Of a DNA stretch of 64,000 nt, positions 32,276 to 41,489 are shown piece by piece. The stretch lies in the NCBI RefSeq assembly GCF_008641065.1, contig NZ_VTRS01000004.1, forward strand, positions 1 to 64,000, written 5' to 3'. The notes under the pieces are model-generated. The model ran no database searches and was not told where the DNA came from. It worked only from the letters and a program-made list of their open reading frames with translations. The position numbers and the translations under genes are program-made. Within the stretch, counting starts at the first letter, position 1. Every line of letters begins with the position of its first letter. The stretch comes from Rhabdaerophilum calidifontis. GTDB taxonomy: Bacteria > Pseudomonadota > Alphaproteobacteria > Rhizobiales > Beijerinckiaceae.

Positions 32276-32977
32276 TCAATTGGCGCGGCCGAAGGTTTCG
32301 TCGAACGCATAGCCGGCTCCGCGCACGGTTCGGATCGGATCGTCCTGTCCGCGCCGGTTGAGAACCTTGCGCAGCCGCCCGACATGCACGTCGACAGTGC
32401 GCTCGTCCACATAGACATCCTGCCCCCAGACGGCATCGAGCAGGTGTTCGCGCGCGAAGACGCGGCCGGGGCTTTGCATCAGGAATTCCAGCAGCCGGAA
32501 CTCGGTGGGCCCGAGATGCAACTCGCGCTCGCCGCGCCGGACGCGCTTCGTCACGCGGTCGAGTTCGATATCGCCCTGCGCCAGCCGGTCCGCGACATGG
32601 GCCGGCTTCGTCCGCCGCAACAGTGCGTGAACCCGCGCCACCAGCTCGGGCACAGAGAACGGCTTGACGACGTAATCGTCGGCGCCGACGGTCAGGCCGC
32701 GGATGCGCTCCGCTTCCTCGCCCCGTGCCGTGAGCATGATGACCGGCAGGCGCGCGGTTTCCTCGCGCGCGCGCAGCCGCCGGCACAATTCGATGCCGGA
32801 AAGCGCCGGCAACATCCAATCGAGCACCACGAGATCCGGCACGGCCTCGCGCAGGCGCAGATCGGCTTCGTCGCCACGCGCGACATGTTCGACATCATAG
32901 CCTTCCGCGCTGAGATTATAGCGGAGGAGGATCGCCAGCGCGTCCTCGTCCTCCACAATCAGGATCTTCGGCGCCAC
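32276..32977 (-). CDS. phoB: phosphate regulon response regulator PhoB
   Basis: 233 residues from a GTG at 32977; the longer frame runs into phoU. Receiver domain with acidic pair ED (10-11), phospho-acceptor Asp53 in VVLDWMLP, and Lys105 in DYVVKPF. The OmpR/PhoB winged helix (about 140-228) has LGPTEFRLLEFLMQSPGRVF, VYVDERTVDVHVGRLRKVLN and IRTVRGAGYAFDE. When phosphorylated by PhoR it binds PHO boxes such as that before pstS. It is the last gene of the pst operon, seven bases after phoU. Confidence 0.95.
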   Translation of the reverse strand: MAPKILIVEDEDALAILLRYNLSAEGYDVEHVARGDEADLRLREAVPDLVVLDWMLPALSGIELCRRLRAREETARLPVIMLTARGEEAERIRGLTVGADDYVVKPFSVPELVARVHALLRRTKPAHVADRLAQGDIELDRVTKRVRRGERELHLGPTEFRLLEFLMQSPGRVFAREHLLDAVWGQDVYVDERTVDVHVGRLRKVLNRRGQDDPIRTVRGAGYAFDETFGRAN

Positions 32978-32984
32978 GGCGCGC

Positions 32985-33698
32985 TCACTCCATGGACGGC
33001 GTGAACGCCAGGGCGCTCGCGTCCCCCTTCGGCCGCGGCCCCGAGAGCTGCTGCCCGGTCTCGATGAAATAGACCGTCTCGGCAATATTGGTCGCGTGGT
33101 CGCCTGCGCGCTCGATATTCTTGGCAATGAAGAGCAGATGCGTCGAGAACGTGATCGAGCGCGGATCCTCCATCATGTAGGTGAGGAGTTCGCGGAACAG
33201 CGAATTGTTGAGCTGGTCGATATCGCCGTCATGCAGCCAGACATGACGCGCGAGGTCAGGCTTGTTCTGCGCAAAGGCGTCGAGCACCGTCTTGATCTGC
33301 TGGAGCACCAGATGCGCCATGTGCTGGATGCCCGCGAGCGAGCGGTTGCCGGTGAAGCGGTCCTCGGCGCTGCTGGTGCGCTTGCCGATATTCTTCACGA
33401 GATCGCCGATCCGCTCGATATCGGTGGCGATGCGGATCGAGCCCATGATGCGGCGGAGATCGATCGCCATCGGCTGGCGGCGCGCAATCAGCGAGACCGC
33501 CATTTCCTCGATGTCCTGCTGGAGGAGGTCGATCTGGACGTCGCGATCGACAACCAGACGCGCCTTCGGCACGTCGTTGCGGACCAGCGCGTCGATGGCG
33601 TCGACGAGCATCGCCTCGGCGATGCCGCCCATCTGATTGATCTTTGACGAGAGCAGCGCCAGCTCCTCGTCATAGGCGCGAACGGTGTGCTGGGTCAT
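32985..33698 (-). CDS. phoU: phosphate signalling protein PhoU
   Basis: 237 residues with two similar three-helix halves: MGGIAEAMLVDAIDALVRND in the first and a second copy near YMMEDPRSITFSTHLLFIAK. The conserved RIGDLVKNIGKR and ERAGDHATNIAETVYF metal/phosphate-handling blocks are intact. PhoU sits between the Pst transporter and PhoR and turns off the Pho response when phosphate is ample. AGGA precedes the ATG. Placed between pstB and phoB as in most proteobacteria. Confidence 0.96.
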   Translation of the reverse strand: MTQHTVRAYDEELALLSSKINQMGGIAEAMLVDAIDALVRNDVPKARLVVDRDVQIDLLQQDIEEMAVSLIARRQPMAIDLRRIMGSIRIATDIERIGDLVKNIGKRTSSAEDRFTGNRSLAGIQHMAHLVLQQIKTVLDAFAQNKPDLARHVWLHDGDIDQLNNSLFRELLTYMMEDPRSITFSTHLLFIAKNIERAGDHATNIAETVYFIETGQQLSGPRPKGDASALAFTPSME

Positions 33699-33726
33699 TG
33701 TTCCTGCTCCTGGCCGGCGGCGATGG

Positions 33727-34545
33727 TCAGCCGAAGCGGCCGGTGATGTAATCCTGGGTCCGCTTGTCCTGAGGGTTGGTGAAGATCTGCGCGGTCTCCC
33801 CCTCCTCCACCAGCACGCCGAGATGGAAGAAGGCCGTGCGCTGCGAAACGCGCGCCGCCTGCTGCATCGAATGGGTGACGATGATGATGCAGAAATTCTG
33901 GCGCAGCTCGTCGATCAGTTCCTCGACCTTGGCGGTGGCGATCGGATCAAGCGCCGAGCACGGCTCGTCCATCAGGATCACGTCGGGGCTGACGGCGATG
34001 GCGCGGGCGATGCAGAGGCGCTGTTGCTGGCCACCCGAGAGCCCGGTTCCGGTATCGTTCAGCCGATCCTTGACCTCGTTGAACAGGCCGGCCTTGATGA
34101 GGCTCGTCTGCACGATTTCGTCGAGCTCGGTCTTCGAGGCCGCGAGGCCGTGGATGCGCGGGCCGTAGGCGACATTCTCGTAGATCGATTTCGGGAACGG
34201 ATTCGGCTTTTGGAACACCATGCCGACGCGGGCGTGCAGCTGCACCACATCGAGCCGGGGATCGTAGATATCCTGGCCCTCGAGTTCGATCCGGCCATTG
34301 ACGCGGCAGATCGGAATCGTGTCGTTCATACGGTTGATCGAACGCAGGAAGGTCGACTTGCCGCAGCCCGACGGCCCGATGAACGCCGTCACGGAATTGT
34401 CCGGGATGTCGATCGAGACATTCTTGATCGCGTGTTTCTCGCCGTAATAGACGTTGACGTCTCGGGCGACGACCTTCGTCGACGGCGCGGCGACGGCGGG
34501 TGCCAACGGTTGCGCGAGGCTCGCATTTTGCGTGGCCATATCCAT
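33727..34545 (-). CDS. pstB: phosphate ABC transporter ATPase PstB
   Basis: 272 residues from the ATG at 34545, with AAGGGG about 7 bases upstream; ATG/GTG codons ten codons earlier are less well placed. [20 protein letters not shown] leads to Walker [20 protein letters not shown]; the signature is [16 protein letters not shown] and Walker B is [16 protein letters not shown]. The very conserved YGPRIHG and [20 protein letters not shown] are PstB marks. It powers high-affinity phosphate uptake with PstA and PstC. Confidence 0.96.
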   Translation of the reverse strand: MDMATQNASLAQPLAPAVAAPSTKVVARDVNVYYGEKHAIKNVSIDIPDNSVTAFIGPSGCGKSTFLRSINRMNDTIPICRVNGRIELEGQDIYDPRLDVVQLHARVGMVFQKPNPFPKSIYENVAYGPRIHGLAASKTELDEIVQTSLIKAGLFNEVKDRLNDTGTGLSGGQQQRLCIARAIAVSPDVILMDEPCSALDPIATAKVEELIDELRQNFCIIIVTHSMQQAARVSQRTAFFHLGVLVEEGETAQIFTNPQDKRTQDYITGRFG

Positions 34546-34575
34546 ACTCAGCCCCTTCTCGACCGATTGCATCAC

Positions 34576-36318
34576 TCACCAGCGCCTTTCGAAGCGCTTG
34601 CGCAGCCAGATGGCGGCGCCGTTCATCAGAAACAGGAACATCAGCAGCACGATGATAGCGGCCGCCGTCTTGGCCTGGAAGGCCTGCTCCGGCAGGTCCG
34701 ACCAGAGATAGATCTGCACCGGCAGCACCGTCGCGGCCTGGGTAAAGCTCTGCGGCACGTCGACGATGAAGGCGATCATCCCGATCATCAGCAGCGGCGC
34801 GGTCTCGCCGAGCGCATGCGCCATGCCGATGATGGTGCCGGTCATGATTCCGGGCATCGCAAGCGGCAGGACATGATGGAACACCGCCTGCTGGTGCGAG
34901 GCGCCGACGCCGAGCGCGGCCTCCTTGATCGAGGGCGGCACGGCCTTGAGCGCGGCGCGGGCGGCGATGATGATCGTCGGCAGCACGAGCAGCGCGAGAA
35001 CCAGGCCGCCGACCAGCGGCGCCGAACGAGGCAGGCCGAAGAAGTTGAGGAAGACCGCAAGGCCGAGCAGGCCGAACACGATCGACGGCACCGCCGCGAG
35101 ATTGTTGATGTTGATCTCGATGATGTCGGTGAACCAGTTCTTGCGTGCGAATTCCTCGAGATAGATCGCGGCGAGAACCCCGATCGGCAGGCACAGCGCC
35201 AACGTTACGAGCAGCGTCAGCGCGGTGCCCATCAGCGCGCCGCGCACGCCGGCCAGTTCCGGCTCGCGGCTGTCGCCGGCGGTGAAGAAACGGGTGTTGA
35301 AGGCGCTCTCGACCTTGCCGTCCGCCTTGAGGCGCTCAAGGAACGCGACCTCCTGATCGCTCACCTTGCGGTTTGAGGCCGGCACCGCATAGGTGACGAT
35401 CTTCCACGATCCGGGCGCGGCATCGGCCGTCGAGGCGAGCGGCAAGAGCACCTCGCCCTCGATCCGGATATCCTCGAGCTTCGTCACCTTGACCAGGCCG
35501 CCATTGATGGCAACGAGCAGGCTCGGCAGCTTGTCGTTGAGATCCTCGGCCACTTTGGGCGCCGAGACGCGGGCGGCGAGTTCCTTGCGCTCCTCATCAA
35601 GTTCGCGCAGTCGCTGCAGAACCGAGTCGGATCCGCCGGCGCGCGAGAGGCGGGCATGCTCCGTCTCGACGGCGCGCAGGCGCGCGGTCAGAACCTGCTT
35701 CAGCCGCACGATGTCATCCGCGAAATCATTCGCCGAGGACAGGATCGTCACGGTGCCTGTGGTGCCGTTCGGCGTGGCGATGCCGCGCGCGGCGCGCTCC
35801 GAAATGTCGGCGCTCGGCTGCTTGAAGTAGAGATCCGCATCGTCAGACAGGAGCAGTCGGGTCTTGACGGGCTTTCCGACCAACGACGGATCGGCCGCAA
35901 GGCGCGCGCGCAATTCGTCGGCCGCGCCGGTGCTGAGCAGCCGGACCAGCGTCCGCTCGCCCGAGCGGCTCTCGATGCCGGGTATCGCCGCCTTGAGCGC
36001 GTCGCGGGTGATCGGGAAGTAGTCGGCGGCACGGATCGATTGCGCGTCGACCTTGCCGTCGACCGTCACCGCCTCGCGCGGAACCGTCACCTCCAGCACG
36101 ACATGATGCTGCCAGAAAGCCGGCACGCCGTTGCGGAAGATGTCCGCGAGCAGAAAGACAAGGAAGAGCGTGGTGAGCCCGAGCGCGATCAGACCGTAGC
36201 TCCGGAAGCGCGCCTCGGACCGGTAGCGGGCCCGGATGCGGCTCTGGTCCATGAGCGCGGAGAGTCGCCGCGGGGGCGTGGCGATCGAGGTCGCGGGGGG
36301 CGCTGCGAGATCAGTCAT
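34576..36318 (-). CDS. pstA: phosphate ABC transporter permease PstA (long form)
   Basis: 580 residues, nearly twice E. coli PstA. An N-terminal helix (SYGLIALGLTTLFLVFLLAD) is followed by about 300 extra residues facing the periplasm, including a charged helical stretch around 200-240 (EELDEERKELAAR region), as in alphaproteobacterial PstA with the DUF3333 extension. The permease core starts near residue 365 with LMGTALTLLVTLALCLPIGV and has EEFARKNWFTDIIEININNL and the coupling loop with EAALGVGASHQQAVFHHVLP. The start overlaps the pstC stop by eight bases. Confidence 0.93.
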   Translation of the reverse strand: MTDLAAPPATSIATPPRRLSALMDQSRIRARYRSEARFRSYGLIALGLTTLFLVFLLADIFRNGVPAFWQHHVVLEVTVPREAVTVDGKVDAQSIRAADYFPITRDALKAAIPGIESRSGERTLVRLLSTGAADELRARLAADPSLVGKPVKTRLLLSDDADLYFKQPSADISERAARGIATPNGTTGTVTILSSANDFADDIVRLKQVLTARLRAVETEHARLSRAGGSDSVLQRLRELDEERKELAARVSAPKVAEDLNDKLPSLLVAINGGLVKVTKLEDIRIEGEVLLPLASTADAAPGSWKIVTYAVPASNRKVSDQEVAFLERLKADGKVESAFNTRFFTAGDSREPELAGVRGALMGTALTLLVTLALCLPIGVLAAIYLEEFARKNWFTDIIEININNLAAVPSIVFGLLGLAVFLNFFGLPRSAPLVGGLVLALLVLPTIIIAARAALKAVPPSIKEAALGVGASHQQAVFHHVLPLAMPGIMTGTIIGMAHALGETAPLLMIGMIAFIVDVPQSFTQAATVLPVQIYLWSDLPEQAFQAKTAAAIIVLLMFLFLMNGAAIWLRKRFERRW

Positions 36319-37708
36319 ATTGCTCTCTGTACTTCTGGACCACGCGAAGCGCGATGTAGTTGAGCATCAGGGTGACGAAGAACAGCACGAAGCCGAGCGC
36401 GAAGGCCGCGAGCGTCTTGGCACTGTCGAATTCCTGGTCGCCGACCAGGATCGTCTTGATCTGGACGGTGATGGTCGTCACCGCATCGAGCGGGTTGAAG
36501 GTCAGATTCGCGGCAAGCCCCGCCGCCATGACGACGATCATCGTCTCGCCGATGGCGCGGCTGATCGCCAGCATGAAGGCCGAGACGATGCCGGGCAGAG
36601 CCGCCGGCAGCACGACCTTCTTGATCGTTTCCGATTTCGTGGCGCCGAGCGCGTAGGCGCCGTCGCGCAGGGATTGCGGCACGGCGTTGATCACGTCGTC
36701 CGACAGCGAGGAGACGAAGGGGATGATCATCATGCCCATCACCAGGCCGGCGGCGAGGGCGCTCTCCGACGCAACGTTCAGCCCGAGCGCTTCGCCCCAG
36801 CCGCGGATCAGCGGCGCGACCGTCAAGGCCGCGAAGAAGCCGAGCACGACGGTAGGCACACCGGCCAGGATCTCGAGAATCGGCTTCGCCCAGGCGCGGA
36901 AGCGGGGGGTCGCGTATTCCGAGAGGTAGATTGCCGAGAACAGGCCCAGCGGGCCGGCGACCGCGATGGCGATCAGCGTGATGAGCAGGGTGCCCGTGAG
37001 CAGCGGCACGAAGCCGAAGGCCGTGGCGATGTCGCCCTGGTCGGCGCGCAGCGCCGCCTGCGGGTTCCATTCGAGGCCGAACAGGAACTGCGTGATGGTC
37101 GGCTTGCCCTTGAGCGCGGGATCGAAGAAGAACCGCCCCGTCTCGTAGAGAACCGAGAAGACGATGCCGATCGTGGTCAGGATCGCGATCGTTGCGGAGG
37201 CCGCGAGAACGACCTGGGTGAAGCGCTCGAAATTGTTGCGCGCACGGAAATCCGGGCGGATGCGCCCGGTGGCATGGGCGATGCCGCCGATGGCCGTGGC
37301 GATGCCGAGCACCAGCATGGTCCAGCCGCCGATGGCGCGCATGGAGGTATAGGCGTCGGCCGCACGCTGAAGCGCGTCATTGCCGGCAGCGGATCCGTGT
37401 CCGGATATGACGTTCTCGATCTCGCGCAGGGCGGCGCCGCGCTTGAGCGCATCCGCCGCGACATCCGCCGGGAAATGGGCCAGCCCGGCATCGACCGCGA
37501 GCTTGCCGGTCAGGATCGAGCCGACAACGAAGATCAGCAGCAGCGGGATCAGCACGCACATCGCGGCATAGAGGCCATGATAGGCCGGCAGCGAGTGAAA
37601 ACTTACCCCCCCGCCGCTCGCCGCAACGGCAGAAACGGCACGGGAACGGGCGTAGAAGAAAGCCGCAAGCACGAGGAATGCCGTCAGCGCGACGTAATAG
37701 GCCCCCAT
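36311..37708 (-). CDS. pstC: phosphate ABC transporter permease PstC (long form)
   Basis: 465 residues; the extra N-terminal half has two membrane segments (YYVALTAFLVLAAFFYARSR and AAMCVLIPLLLIFVVGSILT) before the usual core. Core marks are NPQAALRADQGDIATAFGFV, LLTGTLLITLIAIAVAGPLG, LSEYATPRFRAWAKPILEIL and the coupling loop DGAYALGATKSETIKKVVLP. It forms the phosphate channel with PstA. It follows pstS after 132 bases holding a hairpin. Confidence 0.93.
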   Translation of the reverse strand: MGAYYVALTAFLVLAAFFYARSRAVSAVAASGGGVSFHSLPAYHGLYAAMCVLIPLLLIFVVGSILTGKLAVDAGLAHFPADVAADALKRGAALREIENVISGHGSAAGNDALQRAADAYTSMRAIGGWTMLVLGIATAIGGIAHATGRIRPDFRARNNFERFTQVVLAASATIAILTTIGIVFSVLYETGRFFFDPALKGKPTITQFLFGLEWNPQAALRADQGDIATAFGFVPLLTGTLLITLIAIAVAGPLGLFSAIYLSEYATPRFRAWAKPILEILAGVPTVVLGFFAALTVAPLIRGWGEALGLNVASESALAAGLVMGMMIIPFVSSLSDDVINAVPQSLRDGAYALGATKSETIKKVVLPAALPGIVSAFMLAISRAIGETMIVVMAAGLAANLTFNPLDAVTTITVQIKTILVGDQEFDSAKTLAAFALGFVLFFVTLMLNYIALRVVQKYREQYD

Positions 37709-37807
37709 CGGTCATTCCTTGTCGCTATGATGCCCCAGCGGAGCCGTTGAGCACGCGGATGTCGCCGCAGCCGCGGGCCGCATGGATATCCGCCCGCCCA
37801 GAGGAAA

Positions 37808-37832
37808 GCCGGCCCGGACAAGCCGGACCGGC
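37808..37832. other. hairpin between pstS and pstC
   Basis: GCCGGCCCGG and CCGGACCGGC make a 10-bp stem with one wobble pair and a 5-base loop, directly after the pstS stop. It has no T-run. Position and form match the hairpins after ugpB and urtA, so it likely raises pstS mRNA relative to pstCAB. Confidence 0.6.
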
Positions 37833-37840
37833 ATGCGGGA

Positions 37841-38893
37841 TCACTTCAGATCCGAAGCCTGCATCGGCGTCTGCGCCTTGACATTGGCGGCAACCTTCTC
37901 GGCCTCCACCTTCGGCAGCGCGACGAGACCCTTGCGGGCAAGATAGCCGTCCTTCGACATCGCCTTGTCCGAGACATACTCGGCCATGAACTTGTCGATG
38001 CCGGGGATCACGCCGATATGCGCCTTCTTGGCATAGACATACATGCGGCGCGACCCCTTGTACTTGCCGGCCGCGATGTTGTCGTATTCCGGCTCCACGC
38101 CGTCGAGCGCCACGCCCTTGAGCTTGGAGAGGTTCTCTTCAAGGAAGGAGAAGCCGAAAACGCCGAAGGCGTTCTTGTTGGCCTCGAGCTTCTGCACGAT
38201 CACGTTGTCGTTCTCGCCGGCCTCGACATAGGCGCCATCCTTGCGGATCGACTTCCAGGCCTTCTCGAACGCCTTCGGATCCGCCTTCTTCAGCTCCTTC
38301 ATGGCCGGGATCTGCTCGGCGCCGACCTCGAGGAAGAGCTCATGCAGCGAATCGCGCGTGCCGGAGGTCGGCGGCGGGCCGAGAACCTCGATCTTGATGT
38401 TCGGCAGCGACTTGTCGATGTCCGACCAGTTCTTGTAGGGATTGGGGATAAGCTTGCCGTCAGGGCCCGGCACCTGCTCGGCGAGCGCGAGGAAGACCTG
38501 GGCGAGGGTGAGCTTGATCGCCGGGCCGGCCTTCGACTGGGCGATCGTCAGGCCGTCGATGCCGATATTGATCTCGATGATGTCCTTGACGCCGTTCTTC
38601 TGGCAATCCTCGAACTCGCCGATCTTCATGCGGCGCGAGGCATTGGTCAGGTCCGGATGCGTCGGGCCGACGCCGGCGCAGAAGAGCTTCATGCCGCCGC
38701 CGGTGCCGGTGGACTCGACAACCGGGGTTTTGCCGCCGCCCGACTTGCCGAACTGCTCCGCCACGGCCGTGGTGAACGGATAGACCGTCGAGGATCCGAC
38801 GATGCGGATCTGATCGCGGCCCGCCTGCGCCATGGCAACGCCAGTCAAAGCCAGAACGGCAACCGACGCGCCGAACAACGCCTTAATTTTCAT
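37841..38893 (-). CDS. pstS: phosphate-binding protein PstS
   Basis: 350 residues. Signal peptide MKIKALFGASVAVLALTGVA cut after MAQA, then QIRIVGSSTVYPFTTAVAEQ, the phosphate-loop start of PstS. GGGMKLFCAGVGPTHPDLTN and NASRRMK contact the anion, and SGTRDSLHELFLEVGAEQIP is the second loop. The long insert IEINIGIDGLTIAQSKAGPA is typical of alphaproteobacterial/marine PstS. It is a periplasmic receptor and the first gene of pstSCAB-phoU-phoB, controlled by the PHO box 84 bases upstream. Confidence 0.96.
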   Translation of the reverse strand: MKIKALFGASVAVLALTGVAMAQAGRDQIRIVGSSTVYPFTTAVAEQFGKSGGGKTPVVESTGTGGGMKLFCAGVGPTHPDLTNASRRMKIGEFEDCQKNGVKDIIEINIGIDGLTIAQSKAGPAIKLTLAQVFLALAEQVPGPDGKLIPNPYKNWSDIDKSLPNIKIEVLGPPPTSGTRDSLHELFLEVGAEQIPAMKELKKADPKAFEKAWKSIRKDGAYVEAGENDNVIVQKLEANKNAFGVFGFSFLEENLSKLKGVALDGVEPEYDNIAAGKYKGSRRMYVYAKKAHIGVIPGIDKFMAEYVSDKAMSKDGYLARKGLVALPKVEAEKVAANVKAQTPMQASDLK

Positions 38894-38960
38894 AGGCTCT
38901 CTCCTGTTGGAACGGGCGCGGCGACAGGCCGCGCGACGGGGATCCGTGCGTTCACCCGCG

Positions 38961-38994
38961 GTAATAGCCGCCTGAGATGACGGTTAGATGACAG
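38961..38994 (-). promoter_or_regulatory. PHO box and -10 of the pst operon
   Basis: The minus strand reads CTGTCAT-CTAA-CCGTCAT (38994-38977), two PhoB half-sites with the proper 11-base step, one mismatch to consensus. Ten bases further is TATTAC (38966-38961) as the -10. This is the canonical layout in which PhoB replaces the -35 box. Confidence 0.88.
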
Positions 38995-39013
38995 TTTTAA
39001 GAATTGAAATCAC

Positions 39014-40300
39014 TCAGGTTTCCGGAAGGTCGCGCTTGCCCGGCAAAATGATTGTGAAGGTCGAGCCCTCGCCCAGCCGGGAGTCGATCGCCAGCCGGCC
39101 GCGATGGCGGGTGACGATGTGCTTGACGATCGCGAGCCCCAGGCCGGTGCCGCCCTGATCGCGGCTTTCATTGACATCGGCACGGTAGAAACGCTCTGTC
39201 AGGCGGGGCAGGTGTTCGGCGGCGATGCCGGGCCCGAAATCCCGTACGGCCAGCAGCACGCCCTCCTCCGGCGCGTCGGTGCGGGACATCCGGATCTCGA
39301 CCCGGCCGCCACTCTGGCCGTATTTGATGCCGTTCTCGACCAAATTCTCGACCACGCGCACCAATTCGTCGCGATCGCCGATCACGACCATCGGCGCCTC
39401 GGGCACGTCGAGCACGAGGGTCACGCCGCGATCGCGCGCGAGCCCGCCCAGCGCGTCGCAGACCGAGCGCACGAGCAGGGCGAGATCGACCGGATCCGAC
39501 GGCGGGATATGCGCACTGAGCTCGATCTTCGACAGCGAGAGCAGATCCTCGATCAGCCGCGCCATGCGCCGGGCCTGCGCCTCCATGATGGCAAGGAACG
39601 CGGTGCGGGCCTGCGGATCGTTCCGGGCGGCGCCCTGCAACGTCTCGATGAAGCCGAGGATCGAGGCAAGCGGGGTGCGCAGTTCGTGGCTTGCATTGGC
39701 GACGAAATCGACCCGCATCGCCTCCAGGCGCCGCGCGTCGGTGGTGTCCTGCATGAAGATCATCGCGAACGGCGCCCCGACCGGCGGACGCCGGCCGTCC
39801 GGCTCCAAAGCGAGGCGGCGGATCAGCACGTCGAAGCTGCGCTCGACCGGCACGCGGTCGATGATCGTCGCATGCGCCTCCGGCTCGGAGCGGACAACGG
39901 CCTCGATCGCGGCGATCATGTCCGGCGCCCGGATGCCGAAGGCCACGGGATGATCGTTGCGCAGCCCCGGGAAGGCGGCGAAGGCGGCTGCGTTGCCGTG
40001 CATGACGATGCCGCGCCGGTCGATCAGAACCGTGGGCGCGGAAATCGCGTCGAGCACGGCGTTGAGCCGCCCATCGCCGAGCACCGGCTCGCTGCGCGCC
40101 GTCTCGCCCCTGTTCGCCGCGAGATGGCCGTGCCGGGGAAAGGCCGCAAGCACGATCAGCAGCAGCAGCAAGGCGAGAAGCACCGTCAGCATCGGATAGC
40201 GCGAGCCGGGTGCGAGCAGGAGAATTCCGAGAATCAGCAGGATCGCCGCGATGCGGGCGAGGACGAGCCCCGGCGAGACCGCAGCCGGCTCCTCACGCAT
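39014..40300 (-). CDS. phoR: phosphate regulon sensor kinase PhoR
   Basis: 428 residues. Two membrane helices fill residues 12-54, with almost no periplasmic loop, as expected for a PhoR that listens to Pst/PhoU rather than an outside ligand. A PAS domain follows (about 78-190, VLDAISAPTVLIDRRGIVMH). The histidine kinase core has His205 in FVANASHELRTPLASILGFI, the N box LVENGIKYG, and ATP boxes RDFGPGIAAEHLPRL and DQGGTGLGLAIVKHIV. It phosphorylates PhoB in phosphate starvation. It lies upstream of the pstS promoter in the same direction, with its start overlapping the UPF0104 gene by eight bases. Confidence 0.94.
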   Translation of the reverse strand: MREEPAAVSPGLVLARIAAILLILGILLLAPGSRYPMLTVLLALLLLLIVLAAFPRHGHLAANRGETARSEPVLGDGRLNAVLDAISAPTVLIDRRGIVMHGNAAAFAAFPGLRNDHPVAFGIRAPDMIAAIEAVVRSEPEAHATIIDRVPVERSFDVLIRRLALEPDGRRPPVGAPFAMIFMQDTTDARRLEAMRVDFVANASHELRTPLASILGFIETLQGAARNDPQARTAFLAIMEAQARRMARLIEDLLSLSKIELSAHIPPSDPVDLALLVRSVCDALGGLARDRGVTLVLDVPEAPMVVIGDRDELVRVVENLVENGIKYGQSGGRVEIRMSRTDAPEEGVLLAVRDFGPGIAAEHLPRLTERFYRADVNESRDQGGTGLGLAIVKHIVTRHRGRLAIDSRLGEGSTFTIILPGKRDLPET

Positions 40301-41321
40301 CGGGGCCGCGTCCCGGCGGCGCGGCGAGCTGCCGCTGGAGAATGCCGGCTCGGATCATGATCTCGCGCGTCCCGAGCAGGATCAGCGCCAGCACGAAGGG
40401 CAGCAGATAATAGCAGAGGCGATAGACAAGCAGCGCGCCGAGCAGCGCCTCGCTCGGCACGCCGGGCAGCGCCAGCAGCATCGTCGCCTCGAAGACCCCG
40501 ATCCCGCCCGGCGCATGGCTCGCGATGCCGAGCAGGCAGGCGAAGACATAGGCCGCGAGCATGGTGGCGAAGGGCACCTCGGCCGCCGGAGGCAGGAGCA
40601 CATAGAGCACCGCCGCTCCGGCGCAGACATCAGCCGCACCGAGCGCCATCTGCTTCAGCGTCACGTCGAGCCCGGGAAAGCGCAGCGCCCAGCCCTGGAC
40701 GATCGCGGAGCGGCCGCCGCCGCGCGCGACCAGCAACAGGTAGAACCCGACCGCGCCGAGGACCGCCGCGCCGAGCAGCATGTTGAGCGCCAGCGGAAGC
40801 CGGGTGAAGGCCGAGGCGGCGCCGGGCAGCAGGATCATCACCGCGCCGAGCACCACGCCCATGCCGAGCCAGAACGTGATGCCGGCGATCAGGGTCAGCG
40901 AGGCGATGGCCTTGGCGCCGAGACCGACCGAGGAATAGATCCAGTAGCGCACCGTCGCCGCCGTCAGCAGCGGGAAGCCCATCGTGAAGCTGACGGCATA
41001 GCTCGTGAAGGAGGCCAGGGCGGCGATCCGGTAGGGGATGGCCAGCGTCGTGACTTCCTTGAGCGCGATGCGGTCATATCCGGTCAGCATCAGGTAGGAA
41101 AGGGCGGTGAAGGCAAGCGCCAGCCCCACCTGGCCGGCGCTCGCCCGCGCGAAGGCAGCCCGGACCTCAGCCGCCTCCAATTCGCCGATCACCACATAGA
41201 GCACGACCAGCGAGAGCGCGAACAATGCCAGACTGGCAATGGTGCCCGCGATCCGCAGCAGACGCGCGCGCCGCGCCCGCTGGCCCGCCGCGATCGGCGC
41301 TGTCTCGCTTGCGTCGTTCAT
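40293..41321 (-). CDS. UPF0104 / lysylphosphatidylglycerol-synthase-type membrane protein
   Basis: 342 residues with eight or more hydrophobic segments. It matches the flippase-like membrane domain shared by MprF N-termini and YbhN/UPF0104 proteins: AFTALSYLMLTGYDRIALKE, the PLLTAATVRYWIYSSVGLG region, and SHAPGGIGVFEATMLLALPG with AYVFACLLGIASHAPGG. No catalytic MprF C-domain is present, so it does not make aminoacyl-lipid by itself; lipid movement or a partner role is a guess. Its gene overlaps the phoR start, which suggests co-transcription and a possible link to membrane lipids in phosphate stress. Confidence 0.8.
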   Translation of the reverse strand: MNDASETAPIAAGQRARRARLLRIAGTIASLALFALSLVVLYVVIGELEAAEVRAAFARASAGQVGLALAFTALSYLMLTGYDRIALKEVTTLAIPYRIAALASFTSYAVSFTMGFPLLTAATVRYWIYSSVGLGAKAIASLTLIAGITFWLGMGVVLGAVMILLPGAASAFTRLPLALNMLLGAAVLGAVGFYLLLVARGGGRSAIVQGWALRFPGLDVTLKQMALGAADVCAGAAVLYVLLPPAAEVPFATMLAAYVFACLLGIASHAPGGIGVFEATMLLALPGVPSEALLGALLVYRLCYYLLPFVLALILLGTREIMIRAGILQRQLAAPPGRGPDA

Positions 41322-41489
41322 GCACCCTCCGGACGGGCCGGCTCCATGCCGACCCGGCGGCTCCCGGCGCCGGTATCCGCTATGGTCGCGCCGAGGTCAA
41401 CGGGGCATGCGGGGATGATCGGCCGGCAATCCCGTCGCTCCGGCGCCGCGCGCCGCGGCGGAAGCGCCGGGGCGCGCGAAGCGGCCGCT

